A DNA stretch of 64,000 bases from Cladorrhinum sp. PSN259 (Eukaryota > Ascomycota > Sordariomycetes > Sordariales > Podosporaceae). Positions 1 to 10,565 of the stretch are shown here, one piece after another; position 1 is the stretch's first letter, and each line of letters opens with the position of its first letter. The translations under genes were made by a program, and so were the position numbers. The notes beneath the pieces are model-generated. The model had not been told where the DNA came from. It made no database searches and saw only the letters and a program-made list of their open reading frames with translations. The stretch covers positions 682,001-746,000 of the forward strand of contig MU867064.1 of assembly GCA_033725935.1 (NCBI GenBank), written 5' to 3'.

Positions 1-49
1 CCCTAAACATTCTTGCGAGAGGTCCCGGGTTCAATCCCCGGGTGGCCCC
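1..49 (+). tRNA. tRNA-Pro, 3' part (5' end cut by window edge, intron-containing)
   Basis: Only the 3' exon is in the window. The anticodon-stem 3' strand GCGAG is at 15-19 and the variable loop AGGTC at 20-24. A perfect 5-bp T stem (25-29 with 37-41) closes the loop TTCAATC. The acceptor 3' strand GTGGCCC is followed by C at 49; a C discriminator is typical of eukaryotic tRNA-Pro. The GCGAGAGGTCCCGGGTTC stretch also matches tRNA-Pro as I remember it. Bases 1-13 would be the end of the intron after the anticodon loop. The anticodon itself is outside the window, so the isoacceptor is unknown. Confidence 0.75.
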
Positions 50-53
50 CATC

Positions 54-58
54 TTTTT
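54..58 (+). terminator. Pol III terminator of the tRNA
   Basis: Five T residues lie five bases after the tRNA 3' end, with a second T5 run at 64-68. This is the expected RNA polymerase III stop signal. Confidence 0.6.
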
Positions 59-1265
59 GATCATTTTTATTTGATTCTGATGTTTCAAATAACCATCTGA
101 CTTAACCAATTTTTTGGGGGGGAGGGGAGGAGGGGTTTGGAGTCGCTGCAGCTTCTTAGGGTTATGACTTCACTGAGAGTTAAAAGTAACAATCCTGGTA
201 TCATGGAATGGACTGATTCATTAAGATCTGATCCGGACTCGCCGAGACCTGAATGGAATAAACGCCGGAACCCACTCTTTTTTGTGTGAATTGGAAAAGT
301 TCAACCTGTCTGGAAACTGACCAAATTGCTAGGTCCATTCTGTCTGTTCACTAGAACGCTGAACTATCAGCTCGATAGACTTGGAAAATGACATTTCAAG
401 TCGATGAATGTTAGAAACTGACTTTTTTCAAAACTCTGCTTATGTAAACTCCACTCATGAAGGCAACCCTTGTTTAGGACCATGTCGCGCACGTGCCGCA
501 GGGTTGTCTTGGCTAGGAAAGGAACATCCACCGCAAACCGCAATCATGTCACCAAGGAACTCCTTGCATCTCTCCCGTAACAAACTTTAGCATTTTCTAT
601 CGAGAGAGAATCATCAACAAATGAAGTCAGGATGGACCCAAAAGTATATTATATATGCGCCGGAGATAGAGGCCAAGTTTGGGTGATAGACGGTACACTG
701 CGCATCAACGCGCGATTCTGGTTTCAAGCCTGAAACTCGCAACCGCCCCGCATGCCCGGGTCTTTGTCGCCGAGAAGCCCAGACCCCAAGAAGAGACCAA
801 GACGATAGGATAGGAGAGAGTTGCATCCAAATGGGTTTCAGGTCACAACGGGACGTTTTGCCGCCAGTCAGTCACTTTCGGCGCTTCTTCCTCTTCTTGT
901 CTCTCTAGTCGTCGTATCCATTCATGACTCCATTTCCGTAGTGTCTGCTCTCTCTCTTTTCATTTCGTTTTGGTTGTTCTTTTCCGTTCTCTCTCTCCCC
1001 GCTGTGCGGATATAACCTGTTGCCAAATAATTGGGCGATCCGGGCGATCTAGATCATCCTACTTTTATAATTATATTCCACTCGCCCAGCTGGTCTGAAT
1101 ACCTTCACTCACAATATTTCACCCTCACTCCCCGTATTATTTACTGAAAATAACTCGAGTGCTTCCCTGGCGGATCGACAACGAACAACGCCCACTGCTC
1201 TGGAAGCTTTCAAGTCTGAAAACATAACTGAACAAAAAGAGCGAGTCAAGTCACACCAAGTCGAA
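59..1265. other. Intergenic; promoter of the small secreted peptide gene
   Basis: No convincing gene is visible. A G-rich run sits at about 115-140 (gggggggaggggaggagggg). Pyrimidine-rich DNA at about 880-1010 and AT-rich TTTTATAATTATATT near 1062 lie upstream of the ATG at 1266 and look like promoter and leader sequence. Confidence 0.5.
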
Positions 1266-1504
1266 ATGAAGTTCTTCACTCTCGCCGCCGCAGCCATGTC
1301 GCTGTGCCTCTCGGTAGTCAACGCTGGTGTCGTCATTATTCCCATCAGGCAGGCCCAGGTCGTGCCCAAAAACTCCGATGATTGCTTCTTTGGCGTAACG
1401 ACACCACAAGGATGCGGGTGAGTTGCTGTTCTCTATCTGTTTTACCTTCACTGGTTGATATACTAACTGTGTCACCCCTTCTCAGACCTCTCCGCAGTTC
1501 TTGA
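1266..1504 (+). CDS. Small secreted peptide, function unknown
   Basis: Two exons, 1266-1417 and 1486-1504, give a 56-residue product. The 68-nt intron starts GTGAGT, contains TACTAAC and ends CTCAG. The N terminus is a clear signal peptide (MKFFTLAAAAMSLCLSVVNA), so the protein should enter the secretory pathway. The mature part is about 36 residues. It has two cysteines in CFFGVTTPQGC, which could form one disulfide, and it ends GPLRSS. I do not recognise a family. The start is the only ATG preceding the signal sequence. The tiny second exon follows from the frame: reading on in the other two phases needs a different donor that I do not see. It could be an effector-like or wall-associated peptide, but nothing in the sequence decides this. 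Confidence 0.5.
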
Positions 1505-2257
1505 GCCCAATCACTTGATGATCAATCATGCCTCACGCTTGTCAACCACAATCACCGCCGCTGTCAAGATGTACGATGACCGCTCCCTCTCCTCCCAGCA
1601 CATCAGTCCAACCAACGGAGTGATGGGACTTGGAAGGGTCACCGTTGAAGGCAGGACTGTGTGAAGTACGGACATACTGCTGCAAGGGAAGGCCAATTTG
1701 TTACCGAGATGCCAACTATGTTGTTTTTCTGTTTGGGCTGTTGGTTTTTTTTTTTCGAGGGTCAGAACACGATCACTCCTACGAGCTTGGTTTCAACTAT
1801 CGTTTGATCAACCACGAGCAGCAGATATACCCGGAGTATTTTTTGTAAATAGTAATGGGGGTTTGGCGAAACATTATGCATTGTACTTTCTTATTCAACT
1901 GTACATCGATTCACTAAATGGTATATAAAGTGCCCTTTTGGTAAATACTGTCTGTACCGCCAATCCATGGAACTCGACTTGCTATATTCAATGTACAAGA
2001 GCAAGTTCTACTGTATTATAAGGCTACAAATGGAAGTGCTCTCTTTGGATAGTCAACATTAATTACGTTTTAAGTTTGGGTATAGTCGTACATGTCCGTC
2101 GCTCCAAATAATCATCAACCAAGCCAAACCCGGTGCTTTTCGTAGTAGTTGGTAACACAACCTTTATTTTGGTCTCCGTCATACGCCTGGGTCACCCCTA
2201 AATCGCCTCCCCCTGCCTTATTCCATGCACACCTTTAACTTGTAATTGGAACTCTGT
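1505..2257. other. Intergenic, 3' regions of two convergent small genes
   Basis: The stretch is AT-leaning 3' sequence with T runs (about 1745-1757). I see no ORF with coding character. Confidence 0.5.
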
Positions 2258-2625
2258 TTATGCTGGTGCGGGAGCCGGAGCGCCTGTGGCACTTCCTTGC
2301 TGGAGATTGGCGGGTGGAGGCAAGAAGAGAGGAAGATATGTGACGATCAGAGACATGACTATTTGAAAGGTGAGCAATCTGGACCCTGCGAAGCAAATGA
2401 TTAGACCTCATGTCGGCTTACTTGACATCCCCACGGAAAAGTAACCAGGAGAACTGTTGCTCTTCTTGGTCTCTTCGGATTCGCCGAGCCAGGTCTGGAC
2501 GCTGAAAACAACAGCGGCCCTATTCCGATTTCTTGTCAGTTCTATTTGTAGTCGGTGTCGGGCAATGGAAATTAGGCTGCTTCGTACCACCCTACGTATC
2601 GATTTCGCATAAAGATGGCAGCCAT
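2258..2625 (-). CDS. Small single-pass membrane protein, function unknown
   Basis: Three exons (2591-2625, 2422-2501, 2258-2358 on the minus strand) join in frame to 71 residues. Introns are 89 and 63 nt; the second starts GTAAGC and ends AAATAG, the first starts GTGGTA and ends TTTTCAG. The product begins MAAIFMRNRYVGVQTWLGES. It has a polar middle, then one hydrophobic helix (IMSLIVTYLPLFLPP, residues about 39-53), and ends in a short Ala/Pro tail. There is no cleavable signal peptide, so it is probably tail-anchored or an organelle membrane protein. I do not recognise the family; the size would fit a small accessory subunit of a mitochondrial or ER membrane complex, which is inference. The first donor GTGGTA is weak, with GTAGGG four bases away in a different phase. 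Confidence 0.55.
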
Positions 2626-4535
2626 TGGCAGGGTCGAGGAGAGAGTTGACTGGAACTCGCCGCCATCACTTTTGGAAGCAGGTTCTTGGAAGGGGACAAC
2701 TGCATCAGCGCGGTCGCGGTTAGCATCCATCGAATTGAAGCTCAAGGAAGGAGGGCAATCTCACTCAAGTCCGGTCTTCGGATATCTTTCTCTCTCTTGA
2801 ATTCCATAGTGGCTGGATTTCCGCAATTGTCCCGAGAAAGATACCGTTGATGCGATGGAACGTGAACGCGATAATCATTCAGCGACGTGTTCCAGGAGGA
2901 CAGCTACCGATTACGTTACTGGGCGGCGGGCCGCTTTGACTGCTCCCCACTATTATTTTAGGATCACTCCGGTAAATCTGGGCCCACGCCATACACCCTG
3001 CATCAAGCCCGCGGGTGCTCGGGAGGTCTCTTTGGAGTCTGCACTTGACTTCTAAAAGCACCACATGGACCCCGCACTTCCACTGGATATATAAATCCCG
3101 TTTTCGAGGGAATGTTTACACAGTGTGCATTCATTAATCACCGGACCTCCCGAAGGGAAGTGAGAGGTCAAGAGATACGGCCGACGTTGTTAAACCAGCT
3201 AACGGGATAAACTCTCACTAGATGGTTGGCATACAGCATGCCCTGGGGATGGCATGTGGTGATCGACAATGTTGTGTGAGGAGCCCAAAGCATAAAGACA
3301 GATGTCGGCTGCTCGCAACGGCGTACGTCGTATAATCACGCTCCCCGAAACTGAGACATCTGATCCGGCAGTTTGCATGTGCCGGCCTGATTCGGGGTGA
3401 ACATGTAAGGCATGCTTATCATGACTAATATCGAGACGGCCGGAACGGCTATCTCCACGATCTGGAGCTATCGGAGAGTTGATCAGTCCTGTGCACACAG
3501 CATCCTGTGCTACCATGCCCGTGGCCGAATTTGTCAATTGGCCTGTTTGTTTTGGGGGGGGTGTCTTCCACCCGGGCAATTAGCAACTCCAACAACCCTC
3601 GACATCCAATCTGTAAGAATCTAGGTTCTGAGGGAATATTAGGATTTGTCACACATAGATTCGGTGATAAGACTGGCCCCATGTTTGCTTTCAGCGAGCG
3701 GCCGGGAAACCGCCACGCCATTTACCCAACAGAGTTTCCTCTTCGCCGTCGTTCAGCCAGCCAGCCGACCATTCCGTGGTGTTCGTGGACAAGGTCCGCG
3801 GGGCAGCATACCAATGGGGGCCTGTGGTTTTGGGTCGCTTACCCAGCATGGAGGACACCCAACGGGATCACCCCCATTCTCGGTCAGGCAGCTGCATGCA
3901 TCTAGTGTAAAAGACCTAACAGAGAAAAGGTGGTAAGGTATCATCATCCTGCAGGCCGGCAGCCCCGTCACGGATGACTGTGCTGCAAGGCAATGGGGAT
4001 CCATAGGTAGTCGTACATACAGTACATGAGTGGCATGGCGGGAAAAGTAGATGAACGGGCAGCAACTCGCACTCGCTGCAAGCACACGCCCGCGGGCCAT
4101 GCCAGGTTCTGCCCAGAGCGCTCCCGTCCGACCTCCTACCACTGCAGTTGTCAATCTAGCATTTTAGATTTCTATCCATTATTTAGCGTGTTCCGAAAGC
4201 TTGATCAAGACGGTCCCTCGACCACGTTACGTTACAGCTGCTTTGCCCGTTGAAGTGCACCTGAGGGCGTGAATCAGAGGCAGTTTTTTCCAGTGTTAGG
4301 TGGTGGTACCGGGCCAGCGTCAGCTTCCACCTTTTCCGCCCATAGACGCCCCATTTGCCCCGGGGTGCTAACAGGGGCCAACCTCCGACGGCGAACGACA
4401 TCTCTGAATCCCCCGACCGACCTGCGATTTCGCAACCACGAAACATCGCAATTTGTGCTGCAACACACGCCTCGCCTCAGCGCTCATCACCCGGAGAAGA
4501 TCGAACGGCATGGCGCGAATGCTGTATATTCAGAG
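2626..4535. other. Intergenic region before srb8
   Basis: Several open frames of 60-130 codons occur on both strands but overlap each other. They lack signal peptides, recognisable motifs or plausible splice continuations. A G9 run sits at 3553-3561. The frame of the next gene is open back to about 4269 without an ATG, so translation of that gene most likely starts at 4536. Confidence 0.5.
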
Positions 4536-7500
4536 ATGACCTCCCGGCCCCCATTGGGCGTCCAACAGCGACCGCCTCAGCAGCGCACGCTGAGCGGGCC
4601 GAGCCTGTCGCAGCGCCCACTACCGCCATCCCCGATCCGAAAGGAGACCACCGTCATCGATCTCACGTCGCCCGAAGCCAGCGACAGCGCACCCGCCGCC
4701 CCTCTCTCCGCGGCTCCATCACAACACAACACCCGATATCTCGCCCAACGTCGCGGCGGCTCGCGCCTTAGGCTCGAGCTCAAACTTGACGCACTACATG
4801 ATGGCGTCGACGACAACATCACCCAGGCTGGGCTCAGCGAGTCCCCAAACGCCATTGAATCCTCGAAACCCTTCACCCCGTCTCGGATTATGCCGCCTGG
4901 CGAGTCGTCCGATCTGGGAGAGATGAGTCCCAACCCTTCGATACCACCCCCGACCACCGATATGGATGCTCCGATGCCCTTCCCCCAACGTCGTATGCGG
5001 CACATCCCGCCCGACAATCTTCGCGAACGTTTACCGCCACCGATGCCGCCACCAAGACAGGCCAAGAAAGACGCACCGAAAAAGGACAACGCTGCACAGA
5101 TATGGAAGGTTGAGATACCAGCAGACGCGCCTCGGTATTATATCCGCGGGGATGGAGACTCACAAGCAAAGAAGATGGTACAGGGCGGCGCGGCCGGCAT
5201 GGGTCCGACTGTTATTTCGGGTATGGGCACTGGCTCGAGTATGAGTATGGGCATGGGTATGGGTATGAACATGGGAATGGGTATGGGAATGGGTATGGGA
5301 ATGGGAATGGGAATGACAATGGGTGCAGGGCCTGGAATGGTGACGGCCGCCGGGACAGGATCAGGGCCAGTATCAGGCAGAACGAGCTTGCCTTCACGAC
5401 CGTCAGTAGGATATGCGGATTTCTTTCCGTGGACCGGCAACCACCCCGAAGATAAATTCTCGGACAACATTATAAGACAGGGTAACTATGACCGCCCAGG
5501 CTTCAACCCAAATCCGGAAACACAGTCAGCCAAGGCGACGCTTTTCCCGGCGTTGAAGGGCAAGTCTGGGCTCAATGCTCTGTCGCAGCTGTTTACGGCC
5601 ATGCTTGGACATAGACGACATCATACGCATATAACAACTCATTCAACCTTCAGGCCACCTCCCCGAGTTACCATCCCGGATTCAAAGCGAGAGATATGGT
5701 TGAATGATCTGGCCAACCCTGCAACACCCTTGCGCAAGTTCAGCCGAACAATACCACATGGGATCCGTGGCCAGGTGCTCTTGGAACAATGTTTGAACAA
5801 AAGAATACCCATTGATCGGGCTGTTTGGCTGACAAAATGTGTCGGCGCAAACGAGATTCGGGCTTGCAAGCGCAGCAAAGGTGGCGTTGGAAGCACACTT
5901 GGTTTAGGCGCCGAGATCCGTTGGGTAAAGGAATGGACGAGTCTCATTGAAAAGTTTGTTGAAAATGCCCTGTTCTCTTTTGACGACAAGGAGTGGAAGT
6001 CTAAAGTGAACTATTCGTAAGTTTCAATTACCTGGATCTTTATATAGCTTACTGACACAGCGACAGTATAATGTTGGCGACGAATCTCTACGAACATCAC
6101 CTGCTCGACCGAGAGCACTACCTGGAGTGGTTGGTAGCTAGTTTCGAAAGTGCCAACCAGCAGAAACTTCCAATGTGGATGCTCGTAACGCAGATATACT
6201 GGAAAGACATACTAAAACTGAGAAAATACGGACGCAGACTAGTTGCGGCGCTTGTCAGTCATCATCACTTGGTAGGTACATTGTTTTTCTCTTTCATTTG
6301 TTTTACGATGCTTTACTTCTCAGTTCACGTTTGCTCATACTGCCATAGGTCTTTAGTCATCCCGATAAGGACCTCCTTAAATCTCTACCCTTACGACTTA
6401 CACGGATGCTTAATACTCTGATTTTGGGCAGCCCTGAAAACTTTGTCTGCCCCTCGGTATGGTTTAAATACCGAGACACCATCAAAACATGTTTACCAAC
6501 TGGTGATGAGGCACGCCTCAACTCATTTCTGGCCATCAGCTCCAGGAATGAGCAGCTGGTGGCATATGCAAATAGGTCGCAGCCTGCGACTCGGCATATT
6601 TTGGTGCAATTGCTGGACAGGACACTTCAGCAGCCCATACCCGAAGAGCTCCCCCAGCAGTGCTGGAACATATCCAAAGACAAGTCCGCTCTGGCGAGGG
6701 CTTTATTAGAGTGGTGCACCTCTCTTTACAGACCGGGGAAAACCAAGGTATATGTGGCGAACCGGATCTTGCGGCATTGGAGCACTCTTGGGCTGGACGT
6801 GACCCAAGAGATTCTGAAGTTTCTAGACACCGACCCCTGCGAAGAGATGGAGCGTAAAGGCCACTTTTATCATGTTGTTTGCGAGCTTGTCCGCAATGGC
6901 GTGTTTTCAGTCCCGTATTACGCCCAATGGCTTATTGGACGGGGAGGACTCACCAATCCGAATGATGTTCTCCCTAACGGTCCTGCAGCTACCCGTCTGC
7001 TTGCTGAGATTCCTCCGGGGGCCCTTCCCGTGTCCCAGCAGGATATTCGGACCGGCATACTTCGACGAGCTGCGTTTAGCGTGGCTGATGAAGCACAGAA
7101 TGCAGACCTTGCGTTGAAGTGCATTAAACAGATTCTGGGGCTGCCATTGGACCCTAATGATCCCATCTTGCGACGGAAGCCATGGTCAATCAGGAAGCTA
7201 TCAAGAAACATCAATTCCAGCGGACGTGCGCTCAAGGCAGAAGTTGGTCGTTGGCTCAGAGACAGCCTCGTAGTTCCAACCCCAGCGCCAAGCGCCGTGG
7301 AGAAGGGAAAAGCAAAGGCTCGAGGACCTCAAATATCATCTGCCATGTTTGATCATATAAGACATGTGCTAGAAGCAGCAGAAGACCTCTCAATGCTTTC
7401 AGACATCCTACGGTCCTTGATAGAATGTTCCTGCATTGAGGTACTGGCTGCAATCACCAATACCGTGTGTCGGCACGTGTTGGTGTTTGCGGCTTTGGGT

Positions 7501-9693
7501 GTTTCCAAACTTATGTTCATCCACCTCCATAAGAGACTGAGGATTCTCTACAAAGAACAGGGATTGGCTGCCCGCCCGCTCCTGGCTGCGCTCGTCTCCC
7601 TGGCTCCGAGAGTTCCCGGGATGGAGGATTTATCTGCAGTGTTGACGAGGGATCTGGCAATGAGTGACCGCCGAAACCCCGTGGATGCATGTTCCCCCGT
7701 GTCAGACAATATGCTTGCTCGACTACAGGATGACGACAGCGACTTGGAAGAGATCGAGAAGATTCTAGCCACTGGCACCAGTATGGATAAGAAAACCTTG
7801 GAAAATCTCTTCCACACGATTGCGCAACGACTACAGGCTTACTGGGACAAAGATAAGGATAGGCAGAGGGCTTACAGCATGCTTCTCACGCGATTGCGCA
7901 GGTTCGACATCCAACATTTTGACACCATCATGGGGAAATGGCTTGCATACCTTCGAACGGACGTCAACCGGCCCTCGGTCATTCGTATATATCCTCTCCT
8001 GGTCTCAGTTGGATGCCTCGGTATGCATACCATCCTTTCGACGACTTCGGACTCGTCTACAATAATGCCGCCCCCAGGCAATGCTCCCGCTTGGCCGCAA
8101 ATGGTGCAAATTACCTCAAGAACAAGATATTTGCAAGATGTTCTCTGTTTACTCATGACACCAATCCCGCCGGACTACGATTTGATTACCTCTGAAGAAA
8201 TCTACCGCTTCTCAAATCTCCAGGAACAGATCCTTCGGGACAACCCCAAGGAACTACTCAACCTCGTGGGCCTTGCGATGGCCGAGTATTTGTACGCGCG
8301 CAGTATGAACGACAGCGGGGGCCTTCCGCTCGACGATAACGGCGCCCAGCAGCGTTTCTCTCAGTTGATCAAACTTCTAGTCCTGAAGGATGCAGCTGGT
8401 GTCGGCAAAGTCCTCTCAATGTGGGCCTCTAGAAACCCAGATGCTTTTTCTGGGAGTTGGATTGACGACATGACGACCAAGCTCTTGATCCCTACTGCGG
8501 ACAGGCAGATACAAGTGACTTTTGACCAGGTTCTTGAGCTTACCAATGAATTCACCTGGCCGTTTTGTCAGGTCCAACTCATTTTGAGCTCGAGTGCCAA
8601 TGCCCAGAATGGTCAGCAGGCTGCTGAGCGGCAGCAGTCACACTTGGATCTCCTAACCAACGCTATGGACAGAGCCATAGACAAAAAGAACATCACATGG
8701 GTGGGAATTGTGCATTCCTTGAATCCCGAAGTCTCACAGCACCTGAGATCCCGAGCCCAGACTCGCTTCCTTGCCCTCATTCCATCTCTGCGCGATCCAC
8801 CCCCACCAGATACAAATTCCGAACAAGCTTTGCAAGTGGCTGAGAATCTCTTGTCCGTCATCGAGGCTCTGATGCGCGGGGGCCCAGCAAATACTCGACA
8901 ACTGCAGTTGGTGCCAGATGTGGCAGTTAAACTCATGGACCTCTGGGAACTTCTTTGTGCGCCCGACTTCGACAACAAGCAGCTAATCCTCAGCAAATGG
9001 TTACCAATAGTCCTCAATTTCATCACGCTACATTCGCAAGGCTTTGATTCCAGCAAGCCGAGCAGTGAGCTCCGTGGGAAACTGCTGGTTGTCTGTGCTG
9101 GGCTGATCCAGGAACTCGATTACCTTCACGGGCCAGATTTGAATACGCGCTCGCTTTCGAAGCGTATTTTTGATCTGTCTTGCGTTCTTTCTGACAACCT
9201 TCCTGAGGATATGCGCAACCTGTGCATACGTGCGGTCAAGGAAAGCTCCGCGACTGCGGATCCCCGGATGAGATACGTATTCGGGATCACGTCTGCACCA
9301 CAGAGCGAAAATTTGTGGTTGTGCCAGAGGGAGAGAATCACTCCCGCGGCAGCGGTATCCTCTGCTAGTGCTGCTTCTGTCGGCGGCAGTGGTCCAGGAA
9401 GAGGACCTGCTGCCACTGGAGGTCTTACTGCAATCAACACCAACACCAATACCATTAGTAACAACAACAACAATAATAATATCCCTTCCTCAACGGCGCC
9501 GATAGCGTCCATGATACTGGGGACGCCACCTACATTGTGGGGTGTGGAAAAGCCTGGAATGGAGAGACTCAGTCCATTTACTGTCAAGAAGTGGGACATC
9601 GTCAATGTGCCGCCGCAAAGCGTGGGAGAGAATGATACTAGTTTGAGTTTGGCACTGTTCGAAGCCCGGGGACAGCGGGCGTGGCCCAAGTGA
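4536..9693 (+). CDS. srb8: Mediator of RNA polymerase II transcription subunit 12 (Srb8)
   Basis: Med12 links cyclin C-Cdk8 to the Mediator kinase module, which represses or tunes Pol II transcription in the nucleus. Three exons (4536-6016, 6067-6271, 6349-9693) encode 1676 residues, a normal size for the family. The start MTSRPPLGVQQRP is the N terminus I know from filamentous ascomycete Srb8. It is followed by a disordered Pro/Ser-rich region with a Met-Gly repeat (about residues 235-268). The Med12 domain begins around residue 290 (FFPWTGNHPEDKF). The conserved central segment includes LATNLYEHHLLDREHYLEW and LPMWMLVTQIYWKD. The C terminus has short Asn and Thr/Asn runs near residues 1570-1600. 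Introns are 50 and 77 nt. The first acceptor could be CACAG at 6060 or GACAG at 6066; both keep the frame, and I use 6066. The product call is secure. Confidence 0.93.
5239..5340 (+). repeat. In-frame Met-Gly minisatellite within srb8
   Basis: Units of GGTATG and GGAATG repeat almost without interruption and encode about 15 alternating Gly-Met pairs. The repeat unit is six bases, so copy-number change would keep the reading frame. Confidence 0.85.
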
Positions 9694-10565
9694 TACAACA
9701 CCACATGGGCTGCATTGGATTAATCGGGGAGGAGGTTATACCCATTTTTTATCATTCTTCCTTTTGTTTTTTTTTCTTCTTCCTTTTTTTTTTGTTTTTT
9801 TTTTTGTATTTCTGCTTTTGATATAATGCGGGCGTTAGTGACCATCATCTTCCAAACCATCACATTTACAGGCGAAGTTACCCTACATACAGCCACACAC
9901 ACAGCGGGTGTCATTTGAGATGAATCATCAATACTTTGATGGGATTGGGATTGGGATTTGGATCGTTGGAAGGAGAATGGTATTGGAAGAGTATGATGAT
10001 CCTGAGGGGTCCAACACACACGTATACCTACTTGCTGCGTCTTTCTATAACTGCTTCAACGCACATAATTTGTTTAACGCATGGCGCTAGTTGGAAGGTT
10101 GGGTGGCAGGGTTTCATGTTATTATTCTTTACTATACCTCTGTTTATTCCGTGCATAACTTTATAGATGTAAGCGGTGCTCTGAAGGGTTCTTGCTGGTG
10201 AATGGGAAGGATATGGAACAGGGTTTTGGGAGGACGCAGGAGAAATTGCATGCATACTGCGACCGTTGTTGTTCGCGAAAGATCAAGGTGGTCAAAGGAC
10301 GAATACAATGAAGTAGTCATGAAGAATAATGACACTATTTTAGCTACATTTTACAATTATGCATTGCATAACTCTGCGGATCGCAACAGCCAGTGACTAA
10401 CACGGGCTGTGAGGGGCAAACACCCCACTTGTTCTTGAAGCGCTGACGGCATCTGTGCCCCACTATGATATTGATAATCCGGAACTGCGCAGTGGTCATC
10501 GGAATTGCGATTGCTATATACAACAATACTGGGTGTCTAGTAAAGGAGAGCAGCAATTAGCAAAG
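9694..10565. other. Intergenic, srb8 3' region and rqc2 promoter
   Basis: T-rich 3' sequence at 9745-9810, with several T8-T9 runs, follows the srb8 stop. I see no gene in the remainder. Confidence 0.5.

Noticed and set aside
6067..6271. Separate small gene at 6071 with its own ATG
   Set aside because: It is the second exon of srb8: splice sites on both sides keep the frame and the LATNLYEHHLLDREHYLEW segment belongs to Med12.
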